Shown here: positions 28,578 through 36,392 of the stretch, piece after piece
How positions within the stretch are numbered: position 1 is the first letter of the stretch
Layout: every line of letters starts with the position of its first letter
DNA from: Mesobacillus persicus
GTDB lineage: Bacteria; Bacillota; Bacilli; Bacillales; Cytobacillaceae
Direction: 5' to 3'
DNA: 64,000 nucleotides
NCBI RefSeq assembly: GCF_900109925.1
Contig: NZ_FOBW01000011.1
Coordinates: 1-64,000 of the forward strand
Translations under genes and position numbers: made by a program
Notes under the pieces: model-generated
What the model saw: the letters and a program-made list of their open reading frames with translations, nothing else
What the model was told of the DNA's origin: nothing
Databases searched by the model: none

Positions 28578-29849
28578 TTAACCAATAAACATTAACGTAA
28601 TCCATGGAATGAAAGTAATAAATAATAAGGTAATCAACATCGCAATTAGGAATGGGATAACCGCCCTTGATAATTTCTCCATTGGAACGCCCGATATACC
28701 TGAAGCAACAAATAGGTTAACCCCTACTGGTGGAGTAAAGAATCCAATTGCAAGGTTAACAACCATTAAAATCCCAAAGTGAACAGGGTCAACACCAATT
28801 TGGACGACAATAGGCAATAAAATCGGAGTTAAGATAATGATTGCGGCTAGTGTATCCATAAACATCCCGACAATTAATAATAGTACAGTAATAAGTAAGA
28901 TGATTACTGTTGGATTAGTTGAAATACTCATCAACCAGCCTGCAATTTGGTTCGGAATCTGTTCAATGGTTAATAATCGTCCAAAAGCATTTGCCGCCCC
29001 TACGATAATTAATACAGTTGCTGTCGTTAATGCAGAATCGTAGATTACTTTAGGAAGATCCTTGATTTTAAGTTCACGATATAAAACCGTTGCAGCAAAA
29101 AGTCCATAAACAACAGCGACAACAGCCGCTTCTGTCGGTGTAAAAATACCACCGTAAATTCCTCCTAAGATAATAACGGGAATGAGGATAGCCCATTTAG
29201 CCTCCCATGTTGCCGTCCAAATTTTCTTAAAGGAAGTCTTTTCATCTAATCCCTTATAGCCCATTTTCTTTGAGTAGTACCATGCCCATAGGATCATCGC
29301 AAGTCCAACTAAGATACCTGGAACAATCCCTGAGATAAATAAATCACCGATGGAAACATTTCCTGTGACTCCATACATAACCATTGGAATACTTGGAGGA
29401 ATAATAACCCCGATAGATCCAGCTGCAGCTACAACTGCGGCCGCAAACTTTTTATCATAACCCTGTCTTACCATTGCTGGGATCATGATTCCACCAATTG
29501 CTGCTACGGTCGCAGGACCTGAACCAGAAATGGCAGCAAAAAACATACAAGTAACGATTGTAGCAATGGCAAAACCACCTGTTTTATTTCCGACTATCGC
29601 ATTCGCCACACTAAATAACCGTTCCGATATTCCGCCCTTCCCCATAATTTCACCGGCAAGAATGAAGAATGGAACAGCCATTAATGGGAACGAATCAACG
29701 GATGTAACTAATTCTTTCGCTAAAAACTCTAATGGTAGGCTGCCTGAAAACACAATTGTAACAAGCGTTGCCAAACCAAGTGCGATACCAATTGGTACAC
29801 TTAAAAATAATAAAAGTGCAAAACCACCAAATAAGACGGCAGTAGTCAT
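28578..29849 (-). CDS. dctM: TRAP transporter large permease DctM
   Basis: Large membrane subunit of a tripartite ATP-independent periplasmic-type transporter, which imports carboxylates with Na+ or H+. The 423 residues have about 12-13 hydrophobic segments. Family motifs include PLMAVPFFILAGEIMGKGG, SGSGPATVAAIGGIMIP and GIPNQ-like/FTPPVGVNLF blocks. It follows dctQ by 19 bp and precedes kdgK by 40 bp. The substrate is inferred to be galactonate or a related sugar acid from the operon. It replaces the MFS transporter DgoT of enterobacteria. Confidence 0.95.
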   Translation of the reverse strand: MTTAVLFGGFALLLFLSVPIGIALGLATLVTIVFSGSLPLEFLAKELVTSVDSFPLMAVPFFILAGEIMGKGGISERLFSVANAIVGNKTGGFAIATIVTCMFFAAISGSGPATVAAIGGIMIPAMVRQGYDKKFAAAVVAAAGSIGVIIPPSIPMVMYGVTGNVSIGDLFISGIVPGILVGLAMILWAWYYSKKMGYKGLDEKTSFKKIWTATWEAKWAILIPVIILGGIYGGIFTPTEAAVVAVVYGLFAATVLYRELKIKDLPKVIYDSALTTATVLIIVGAANAFGRLLTIEQIPNQIAGWLMSISTNPTVIILLITVLLLIVGMFMDTLAAIIILTPILLPIVVQIGVDPVHFGILMVVNLAIGFFTPPVGVNLFVASGISGVPMEKLSRAVIPFLIAMLITLLFITFIPWITLMFIG

Positions 29850-29868
29850 TTCGTAACCCCCTAGATGA

Positions 29869-30393
29869 TTAGGAATTTCCTAAAATATGATCTGCTTCAG
29901 TTGCCTCTTTAAATTCACCTTTACCTAGTAACGTCTTGATTAGTTTAACCAAATTTTGGAGAAGTCTGATTAGCGTTAGACCCATTCCAATTGGTGTAGC
30001 CATATAGACTAATCCCATTGGAATCTGATTCGCTGGGGATTTTTGGCCAAATTCCAATAGCCTCGTTGCAATATCGTAGCCATAAATGATTACAAAAACT
30101 GCAAAAGCAATGAAGAGTAGATTTGAGATGATATTAAGGATGACCTGACCTTTTTCTTTAAATAGAAGAAGAACAGCATCTACCTTTACATGTCGTTGTT
30201 TTTTCACACCATAACTGATACCAATATAAACCAACCAAATGAAGCAGTAACGTGCAATCTCTTCGGACCAGGATAGTGAAGCATCAAACTGCCTCATTAC
30301 AACTTGTAAAAAGATTACTGCTACCATAATTGAGGATAAGATTGTCAGTAACACTTCTTCTATATGTTCATCAAGCCAGCGGATGATTTTCAT
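29869..30393 (-). CDS. dctQ: TRAP transporter small permease DctQ
   Basis: Small membrane subunit with four predicted helices in 174 residues. The characteristic SWSEEIARYCFIWLVYIGISYGV stretch spans about 39-61, and GLVYMATPIGMGL is also conserved. It pairs with DctM and is needed for DctP docking. It starts at ATG after AAAGGAGA. The 142-bp gap upstream contains a terminator-like hairpin after dctP. Confidence 0.93.
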   Translation of the reverse strand: MKIIRWLDEHIEEVLLTILSSIMVAVIFLQVVMRQFDASLSWSEEIARYCFIWLVYIGISYGVKKQRHVKVDAVLLLFKEKGQVILNIISNLLFIAFAVFVIIYGYDIATRLLEFGQKSPANQIPMGLVYMATPIGMGLTLIRLLQNLVKLIKTLLGKGEFKEATEADHILGNS

Positions 30394-30472
30394 ATTAATC
30401 TCCTTTACTTACTGAAAATTTAACATTCTATCGTATTCGTACAGAGGGGAAAGTCCAAAAAATAAACCTTAA

Positions 30473-30512
30473 GAGAAAAACGACTTTGAGGAATGCTCCT
30501 CCCCAAAGTCGT
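30473..30512 (-). terminator. Hairpin between dctP and dctQ
   Basis: Minus-strand stem ACGACTTTG/CAAAGTCGT with inner AGGA/TCCT pairing, followed by TTTTTCTCTT. It is expected to end most dctP transcripts, letting only part read through to dctQM and the enzymes. Confidence 0.75.
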
Positions 30513-30535
30513 TCGTTTTTTTCATTATTACTGAA

Positions 30536-31576
30536 TTACTGAGCGGCTTCGATTGCATCGTATACTTCTTGGACAAGGTCCGCTCCAACTTGGTCAGCAT
30601 ACTTATCAATAACTGGTTGAACCAATTCTTTCATTTCTGCATGAGCTTCCGGGGAAACTTCAGTAAAAGTCATACCATTTTCTTGAAGTGCCTCTAAGCT
30701 TTCTGCATTTGTTTTACGGTTAAGCTCTCGGTTGTGTTGACCAGCCTCAACAGCTGCATCTTTTACAATTTGCTGTTGCTCTTCAGTCAAACTATCAAAG
30801 AATGACTTGCTCATTAAGAAAACAAACGGGCTATAGATATGATGTGTGTTTGATACGTGATCTTGAACTTCATAGTACTTTTGTAGGTTAATTGTTGCAT
30901 AAGGATTTTCTTGTCCATCCACAGTTCCCTGTTGCATCGCAGTAAACAGTTCTCCGAATGCCATTGGAGTTGGGTTTGCGCCTAGAGCTTGGAATGCCTC
31001 AAGGTGAACTTGGTTTTCCATTGTTCTTAATTTTAGACCTTTGAAATCAGCTGCAGTCGCGATTGGACGTACACTGTTTGTAACATCACGGAATCCATTT
31101 TCCCAGTAAGCAAGACCAACTAAGTTTTGGTCTTCAAGCATACCAAGGAATTTCTGTCCAACTTCACCATCTAATACTGTGTCAGCTACTTCTTCACTCG
31201 GGAAAAGGAATGGGAAGTCAAATACAGCAAATTCAGGAACAAAGTTGACTAGTGGTGCAGTAGAAGGAATCGTAACTTCTTGTGAACCTAATTGCAATGC
31301 CTCTGTCATTGTACGGTCATCACCTAGCTGAGAGCTGTGATACGTTTCTACTTCGATTTGGCCGTTTGTTCTTTCTTCAACAAGTTCTTTGAACTTCAAT
31401 AGAGATTGATATTGTGGGTGTGCGTCATTTAAACCAATTCCAGCGCGGATTTTTTTTGCCTCACCTGTATCGCCACCAGTATCTCCTGCGTTGTCAGTGT
31501 CAGTGTCGCCACCACCACAAGCCGCAAGGAAAAGTACCATAAATGCTGCCATTAATAAAGATAAAGTCTTTTTCAT
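30536..31576 (-). CDS. dctP: TRAP transporter solute-binding lipoprotein DctP
   Basis: Extracytoplasmic substrate-binding protein of the TRAP system. It has a lipoprotein signal with lipobox LAAC (Cys20) followed by a Gly/Asp-rich linker. The DctP-fold signatures include HPQYQSLLKFKELVEERTNGQIEV and the substrate-binding segment LKLRTMENQVHLEAFQALGANPTPM with the conserved Arg that binds carboxylates (about residue 185). The 346-residue length is typical. It is first in the operon, downstream of two cre-like sites and several palindromes. Confidence 0.95.
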   Translation of the reverse strand: MKKTLSLLMAAFMVLFLAACGGGDTDTDNAGDTGGDTGEAKKIRAGIGLNDAHPQYQSLLKFKELVEERTNGQIEVETYHSSQLGDDRTMTEALQLGSQEVTIPSTAPLVNFVPEFAVFDFPFLFPSEEVADTVLDGEVGQKFLGMLEDQNLVGLAYWENGFRDVTNSVRPIATAADFKGLKLRTMENQVHLEAFQALGANPTPMAFGELFTAMQQGTVDGQENPYATINLQKYYEVQDHVSNTHHIYSPFVFLMSKSFFDSLTEEQQQIVKDAAVEAGQHNRELNRKTNAESLEALQENGMTFTEVSPEAHAEMKELVQPVIDKYADQVGADLVQEVYDAIEAAQ

Positions 31577-31621
31577 TTTGTGAATCCCCCTGAATCTTTT
31601 GATGTATTTTGTTCAACCGCC

Positions 31622-31640
31622 TTCCTATTAATAGTAGGAA
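31622..31640. promoter_or_regulatory. Palindrome TTCCTA-N7-TAGGAA
   Basis: Inverted repeat with perfect 6-bp arms, 46 bp upstream of dctP, next to a second repeat GGAAG-N4-CTTCC at 31645-31658. It lies in the expected leader or promoter zone. Operator function is inferred. Confidence 0.4.
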
Positions 31641-31660
31641 CACGGGAAGTACCCTTCCAG

Positions 31661-31674
31661 TGAAAGCGTTGTCT
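31661..31674 (+). promoter_or_regulatory. cre-like site 1 upstream of dctP
   Basis: TGAAAGCGTTGTCT matches 13 of 14 positions of the CcpA consensus TGWAANCGNTNWCA. It lies 85 bp upstream of the dctP start codon. Confidence 0.6.
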
Positions 31675-31816
31675 CAAATGTGTGAGCATCATCATAATCG
31701 TATGACTAAGAGCTGCTTACCACTTTTTCAACAAGAAGTTTCCGTTTATTCATAATGATAGGTTTCCCACCACACTTGAAAATATCCATTATCAGCTAAC
31801 ACCGGATCCAATGTCG

Positions 31817-31830
31817 CGATAACGCTTTCA
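31817..31830 (-). promoter_or_regulatory. cre-like site 2
   Basis: On the minus strand TGAAAGCGTTATCG matches 13 of 14 consensus positions and shares TGAAAGCGTT with site 1 in opposite orientation. The two are 142 bp apart. Confidence 0.55.
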
Positions 31831-31833
31831 ATA

Positions 31834-31851
31834 ATTTCACAATCGTGAAAT
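31834..31851. promoter_or_regulatory. Palindrome ATTTCAC-N4-GTGAAAT
   Basis: Perfect 7-bp arms around AATC. It starts three bases after cre-like site 2. It is a candidate operator for the divergently encoded RpiR-type regulator. Confidence 0.45.
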
Positions 31852-31927
31852 GTCCTTGCGGAAAATGAGATTCCTGCTGAACAAACTTTCTGCATCCTGC
31901 TGCTGTAAACCCTTCCAACTGGATTTG

Positions 31928-31942
31928 CGAAATATTATTTCG
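31928..31942. promoter_or_regulatory. Palindrome CGAAAT-ATT-ATTTCG
   Basis: Perfect 6-bp arms around ATT. The GAAAT/ATTTC half-sites resemble the previous palindrome, suggesting two sites for one regulator. Confidence 0.45.
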
Positions 31943-32160
31943 TATGAACTCATTTTATATTAAAATATTTTTTATTACAAGAAATTTTTTTTATTATTTC
32001 TTTTAAAATAAAAAAATTTTTTTAACACAAAGTCATGCTATTATTACTACATTCAACCCTATGTAACTTCCCTCTTTTTTTCCCTGAAACAAAAAATAGT
32101 AATATACAGCTTTTGTCATGTAAAATAAAAACATGAACTATCCATAAGGAGCAATTGACT

Positions 32161-33018
32161 ATGACAGATTTACAGGCACCTCCTTGTTTTACACGGATTC
32201 GTGCAATTTACCCACAACTTAGTGAAAAAGAAAAAACGATAGCCACTCTTATTCTCAACGAACCAGAAAAAATTATTCATTCAACGATTAGTGAAATTGC
32301 AGGAGATTTAAATGTAGCCGATGCAACCGTATTTCGTTTTTGTAAGCGCTTAGGCTTTAAAGGATATCAAGCGCTGAAAATTGCACTTGCTTCAGAAAAC
32401 ACCTCCCCAATTACTGAAATACATGAAAAAATTACTGAACACGATGATGAAGAGGCCATTATAAGGAAAATCTTCAAATCCAATATCAGAACGTTGGAAG
32501 ATACGGTTCAAGTAATCAATATGGAGCATTTCAGAGAAGCTACGAAAGCATTGATATCAGCACGGAAAATTGATTTTTATGGTAGTGGTGGATCCGGTGC
32601 TATTGCTATGGACGCACACCATAAATTCCTTCGAAGCGGTTTGCTCTCAAGTTGTTACAACGATTCACATTTACAATTAATGAGTGCTGCCCAATTATCT
32701 AAAGGTGATGTGGTTGTTTGCATTTCCCATTCAGGAACAAGTAAGGATATTATTGAGGTTTTAAAAGTGGCAAAGTTAAATGGAGTAAAAACTATAGGAA
32801 TTACACATTATGCTGACACACCCGTTACACAATTAGCAGACATCTCACTGCTAACTGTTTCCGAGGAAACAGAATTTCGCTCAGAAGCACTTGCTTCTCG
32901 CCTAGCACAACTGAGCATTATTGATGCTCTTTATGTAAGCGTTTGTTTTCAGATGAAAGATGAAGTAAAAACATCTTTACAAAAGTTACGTAAGGCTATT
33001 TCAGTCAAAAGGATTTAG
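32161..33018 (+). CDS. MurR/RpiR family transcriptional regulator
   Basis: Sugar-phosphate-responsive regulator. It has an N-terminal HTH_6 domain (about 10-80; KIIHSTISEIAGDLNVADAT then VFRFCKRLGFKGYQ) and a C-terminal SIS domain (about 120-260; IDFYGSGGSGAIA, VVVCISHSGTSKDI). I start it at ATG 32161, nine bases after AAGGAG; TTG two codons earlier is too close to that box. It is transcribed divergently from dctP and is the likely local regulator. A phosphorylated 2-keto-3-deoxy acid is a reasonable effector, but this is inferred. Confidence 0.92.
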   Translation: MTDLQAPPCFTRIRAIYPQLSEKEKTIATLILNEPEKIIHSTISEIAGDLNVADATVFRFCKRLGFKGYQALKIALASENTSPITEIHEKITEHDDEEAIIRKIFKSNIRTLEDTVQVINMEHFREATKALISARKIDFYGSGGSGAIAMDAHHKFLRSGLLSSCYNDSHLQLMSAAQLSKGDVVVCISHSGTSKDIIEVLKVAKLNGVKTIGITHYADTPVTQLADISLLTVSEETEFRSEALASRLAQLSIIDALYVSVCFQMKDEVKTSLQKLRKAISVKRI

Positions 33019-33032
33019 TTCTGGCGTTTAAA

Positions 33033-33073
33033 AGAGCCTTCAGTCATTGCACAAGGACTGAAGGCTCTTTTCT
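33033..33073 (+). terminator. Terminator after the RpiR-type gene
   Basis: Perfect 13-bp stem AGAGCCTTCAGTC/GACTGAAGGCTCT followed by TTTTCTT. The downstream arm coincides with the left end of an AT-rich dispersed repeat. Confidence 0.9.
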
Positions 33074-33250
33074 TAACCTTTGTTGCTTTTGGATATATGT
33101 AGACGAGGATAATATCTTTACAAAGCAAAATAGCAATCTACATATAAGCAAAGAGCTTGCAAACATACTAAAACGTAGATAATTAGCTTATTACGTTAAA
33201 ATCGGCTTTAGGATTTTAACTAGCATCCTTGCGATTCAGCCTTTAATTTA
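33061..33250. repeat. AT-rich dispersed repeat, copy 1
   Basis: It shares the module AGCTTGCAAACATA ... TTAGCTTAT ... ACGTTA ... GGCTTTAGGATTTTAA with two other places in the window (34.6 and 43.2 kb). The left end AAGGCTCTTTTC ... TTTGTTGCTTTT resembles the outer end of GC-rich repeat copy 3. It is non-coding and lies between two convergent genes. Confidence 0.7.
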
Positions 33251-33279
33251 GGTTGTTTGCAACTATCACTTTCAACCGT

Positions 33280-33810
33280 TTAAGCTAGAAATATCGCCCC
33301 ATAGGCTAATGCACCGACAATAACGAAGGCCGGATGCACCTTCCACTTTTCGAGCAAAATAAAGCTCGCAATAATTAAAATAAGCGTTTGTAAGATTCCT
33401 ATCCCCTCATAAGCGGTAGTAAAGAAGTTTAGTGTCATAACTCCTAGTAAAACAGCAATGGTTGGCCGTACATAATTTGTCATTCTTTTTACTTTAGGAG
33501 AATCTTTATGACGATGTAATACACTTAGAAGGATAATCATGAGAATAAGTGAAGGAGCTACGGTAGCAAAAACGCCAATGGCCGCCCCTAAAATACCTCC
33601 TTGTTGAAATCCAATGTAACCTGCCATTTTCGTTGCAATTGGGCCAGGTAGTGCATTGCCCATAGCCAAGACTTCACTAAATTCTGTGACAGAGAGCCAA
33701 CCGTATCGATCGACGACCTCATTTTCAACAAGGGGTATCGAAGCCGGTCCCCCTCCATATCCAACTATACCGGGGATAAAAAAGGCAAGGAAAATGTGCC
33801 AATAGATCAT
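33280..33810 (-). CDS. Chromate transporter family protein, second half
   Basis: One of two adjacent short CHR-family membrane proteins that together equal a full-length ChrA. The 176 residues carry the family motif GGGPASIPLVENEVV near 19-33 and MGNALPGPIATKMAGYIG, with about five to six helices. Short paired CHR proteins act as a heterodimeric chromate exporter in B. subtilis (YwrB/YwrA). It overlaps the upstream partner by 4 bp (ATGA). The substrate is taken from the family and has not been shown here. Confidence 0.9.
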   Translation of the reverse strand: MIYWHIFLAFFIPGIVGYGGGPASIPLVENEVVDRYGWLSVTEFSEVLAMGNALPGPIATKMAGYIGFQQGGILGAAIGVFATVAPSLILMIILLSVLHRHKDSPKVKRMTNYVRPTIAVLLGVMTLNFFTTAYEGIGILQTLILIIASFILLEKWKVHPAFVIVGALAYGAIFLA

Positions 33811-34382
33811 AGCCCTCCCCCTTTTTCTACATTCTCATTACCTTTACGGGTCTTATCTTTCCTTACCAAGGCAAATAGTAATAAAGCACCGATTAGTATC
33901 GCAGGGTGAAAATGAAAAACTTCTAATAGTACAAAACTTGCACCAACAATCAAACATGCATTTCTGATGCCTAGTGTATTTCTCGATTTTTTAAAGAAAT
34001 CCCATGTTAAGGTTGCTAGCATGACACCGACCACCGGCACAACCGCTTTTGTCATCCCAGACACCCATGGAAGGTTCTTAAAAGAAGAAAGGGACGTCAA
34101 CAAGATAATCATTAAAATAATTGTCGGCGTAATTGTTGCAAATACGGCATTCATCATACCGATTATCCCCGCTACTCGGTACCCTATATAACCTGCCATC
34201 TTTGTAGCAATCGGCCCAGGAAGTGTGTTTCCTAAAGCTAATACATCTGCAAAATCATCTTCATTCATCCATTTATACCTCTCGACCACCTCTTTATGGA
34301 CGAGCGGAATCGATGAAGGCCCTCCTCCATAACCTAACATTCCGACTCGAAAGAACGCCAAAAACAAATCAACCTGCTTCAT
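33807..34382 (-). CDS. Chromate transporter family protein, first half
   Basis: CHR-family protein of 191 residues, paralogous to its downstream partner. It carries GGGPSSIPLVHKEVVERY and LALGNTLPGPIATKMAGYIGYR, then hydrophobic segments and a charged tail (RKDKTRKGNENVEKGG). The two genes are coupled by a 4-bp overlap. They lie between the sugar-acid regulator and ylbP, part of the segment that interrupts the ylbP-panE neighbourhood. Confidence 0.9.
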   Translation of the reverse strand: MKQVDLFLAFFRVGMLGYGGGPSSIPLVHKEVVERYKWMNEDDFADVLALGNTLPGPIATKMAGYIGYRVAGIIGMMNAVFATITPTIILMIILLTSLSSFKNLPWVSGMTKAVVPVVGVMLATLTWDFFKKSRNTLGIRNACLIVGASFVLLEVFHFHPAILIGALLLFALVRKDKTRKGNENVEKGGGL

Positions 34383-35169
34383 GATTCCCTCACACCTTCT
34401 ATTTAAATTTCCTTAATTTCCTAAAAAAGGGATATAGGAGCTATCCTCAGCACTAACCGCTACGAACCATAATCTTAGAAGCTAATGTATTGGTTATAAC
34501 TTTCTTACTGAAACCAATTTTATACATTTCCCTTCCTATCTTAATCTTTCAACCATTATAATACATTTAGCGGTAATAATTCCTTACAATCTTCAGAAAA
34601 TGGGGGTAAAGGACTAGCAGCCATTATAAAAGGGTCTTATCTTAAACTTTATTAGAAAGCGACTTAAGCATCGTTACAGAGCCAAAGGGGGATGTAAAAA
34701 TAGGAAAAGAGCTTGCAAACATATTCATACATTCAAAATTAGCTTATCTTACGTTATTTTACTTTAGGATCTTTAAACAGCAATTCTTACGATAACAGCC
34801 TTTTAAAATGATTGCTTCTTTCTTTGCATCTAAGTTATTATGAGTTTACAAAAACCTTAAAAAAAATGTCTATGCTCATGAAAAACATTGATGGGTTTTT
34901 GATTGAAGTAGCATGAGTTAGTTTCGAAAAATGGCACTTGGATGTAGGAAAGAGATTTATTCTATTAAGAGTGGATCTGCGAGAGGTAAATAGTAGGGCA
35001 GGACTATTGTTGTCACTAATTATGCAAAAGTTGGTAAACGCTTTCTTCACTAATAAGTGCAGAACTTTTTATTTTTTTGTAATATAATAAAAATAAATAC
35101 TATTAAGCTGCTAAGGATTTTTGTAAGGATTCATTTAGCAGAATCACGCACTAAACAGGGGGACTTACG
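34383..35169. other. Gene-poor gap between chrA pair and ylbP
   Basis: This 787-bp region has no supported protein gene. It holds an AT-rich dispersed repeat (34629-34806), a weak cre-like sequence near 35034-35047, a TATAAT at about 35082 with no clear -35, and a CTGCTAA/TTAGCAG inverted repeat near 35107-35143. A 70-codon open frame at 34838-35050 lacks any recognisable feature. Confidence 0.6.
34629..34806. repeat. AT-rich dispersed repeat, copy 2
   Basis: It contains AAAGAGCTTGCAAACATAT, AATTAGCTTATCTTACGTTA and TTTAGGATCTTTAA in the same order and spacing as the copies at 33.1 and 43.3 kb. It is the most diverged on its left side. It ends near ACGATAACAGCC. Confidence 0.65.
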
Positions 35170-35652
35170 TTGGCAAAAAGTGTAGAAAAACTTAAAATTA
35201 ACTATAAAACGCTTGAGGAATTCAAGAAGTTCAAACAATATGGCCGGCAAGAATTATCCATGCTTGAAGACCTCGAGGCAAACATGATTGAAAATGACAG
35301 CGAATCTCCATTCTATGGAATTTACTTTGGGGATAGGCTTGTTGCTAGGATGAGCCTCTATCAAATCCAGGCTCAATTTGATCGGTATTTCGATCCTGCA
35401 CAAGACTATTATGAGCTATGGAAGCTTGAAGTTCTGCCTGATTACCAAGGTAAAGGATATGGAAAAGCACTCGTGGAGTTTGCAAAATCTCTTGGACTAC
35501 CAATTAAAACGAACGGTAGAGTTAATTCATCTGATTTTTGGGCTTCCATGGGCTTTACACCCGTCACTTATGAAGTAGAACGAGATAGAGGAGAGAATCC
35601 GTTCGTTTGGTTCCCGGAAGGTGTCAAAGAGCAAGTTCATGAGTCAAACTAA
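35170..35652 (+). CDS. ylbP: GNAT family N-acetyltransferase YlbP
   Basis: GCN5-related acetyltransferase of 160 residues. The acetyl-CoA-binding motif is LEVLPDYQGKGYGKALVEFA (about 94-113), after a beta-rich N-terminal half (SPFYGIYFGDRLVARMSLY). The acceptor is unknown. It starts at TTG (MAKSVEKLKIN), behind an AGGGGGA box. Position next to gerR and rpmF identifies it as ylbP. A bidirectional terminator separates it from convergent gerR. Confidence 0.88.
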   Translation: MAKSVEKLKINYKTLEEFKKFKQYGRQELSMLEDLEANMIENDSESPFYGIYFGDRLVARMSLYQIQAQFDRYFDPAQDYYELWKLEVLPDYQGKGYGKALVEFAKSLGLPIKTNGRVNSSDFWASMGFTPVTYEVERDRGENPFVWFPEGVKEQVHESN

Positions 35653-35683
35653 AGAGTAGCTACAAAATACATCCAATCAAACC

Positions 35684-35717
35684 AAAGCGCCTATAGATTC
35701 ATTCCATAGGCGCTTTT
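35684..35717. terminator. Bidirectional terminator between ylbP and gerR
   Basis: Stem AAAGCGCCTAT/ATAGGCGCTTT with A and T runs on either side serves both convergent genes. Confidence 0.85.
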
Positions 35718-35730
35718 ACTTTTAATCGCA

Positions 35731-36294
35731 TCATTTTTCTTTCGTGCCTACCATTCTTCTTGCACGCTCCATTATTTCCACCAAAGCCTTATGGTCTCCT
35801 TCTATGGACTTTAGTTCTGACTTAAGCTTTTTATTCTCGTTAGACAAGTAATAGAGTTCTTCCTCCATTGCCTTGATTCGTTCTTCATATTTCGTCACTC
35901 TCTCTACTTGACCGTTTGTATTGTTCAACTTCTCTTGAATTCCATCTAAAAATACTTTCACGGTTTCAATTGTAAGATTTTCTGCACCCTCATTAAGTTC
36001 TGCTGCATCCTCTACTTCTTGTTCAACCGCCGAAGAATCCTCAACGTCTGGCTTCTTAGCTTGTTTTTTTAAGTCTTTACGTTGTTTTTTTGCAAGTTCA
36101 ATACCTGTTTGGTACTGTTTACGAACAAATGAGTTCCAACGAAATCCGCAGGCAGCTCCTGTACGAGAAAGGCGCTTTCCAACTTCTTCAAACGCCTTGA
36201 GCTGAGTTCCCCCTTCTCTTATATGTCGCAACACTGTTTCAGCGAGTAGTAAATCTTCATCCTCTGTCCAAGCATCCTGACGAGTAATAGGCAT
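35731..36294 (-). CDS. gerR: RsfA/GerR family sporulation transcription factor
   Basis: Myb/SANT-like DNA-binding regulator of sporulation, 187 residues. The N-terminal domain [20 protein letters not shown] ... [18 protein letters not shown] is diagnostic for the RsfA/YlbO group. It is followed by an acidic linker and a C-terminal coiled coil (about 125-175). In B. subtilis the gene at this position, ylbO (gerR), acts in the mother cell. A CATACAAT -10-like sequence lies about 80 bp upstream. It starts at ATG after AGGAGGG. Confidence 0.88.
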   Translation of the reverse strand: MPITRQDAWTEDEDLLLAETVLRHIREGGTQLKAFEEVGKRLSRTGAACGFRWNSFVRKQYQTGIELAKKQRKDLKKQAKKPDVEDSSAVEQEVEDAAELNEGAENLTIETVKVFLDGIQEKLNNTNGQVERVTKYEERIKAMEEELYYLSNENKKLKSELKSIEGDHKALVEIMERARRMVGTKEK

Positions 36295-36371
36295 TCATAT
36301 CCCTCCTAGTTTTTTATTCATTCATATGCATCTACTAGGAAAGATAGAATGGATTTTAAATGTAGGAGTTA

Positions 36372-36379
36372 ATTGTATG
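36372..36379 (-). promoter_or_regulatory. Sigma-E-type -10 element upstream of gerR
   Basis: Minus-strand CATACAAT exactly matches the sigma-E -10 consensus CATACANT. The corresponding -35 (AATAGG, about 15 nt upstream) is only a partial match. Confidence 0.4.
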
Positions 36380-36392
36380 TAAAAATGAATGA

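Larger units (their letters stand above)
31577..32160. other. Divergent control region dctP / rpiR-type regulator
   Basis: This 584-bp region between divergent genes has no protein gene. It holds two cre-like sites, four inverted repeats that are operator candidates, and a very AT-rich tract (about 31960-32035) with runs of A and T. I could not assign a clear -35/-10 pair for either gene. Confidence 0.7.

Noticed and set aside
35034-35047. Third cre-like sequence (GGTAAACGCTTTCT) upstream of ylbP
   Set aside because: Only 12 of 14 positions match and the neighbouring gene has no carbon-metabolism link; kept only as a note.
34838-35050. A 70-codon minus-strand open frame in the chrA-ylbP gap
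   Set aside because: No ribosome site, no recognisable domain, unusual composition, and it runs antisense into the presumed ylbP upstream region.
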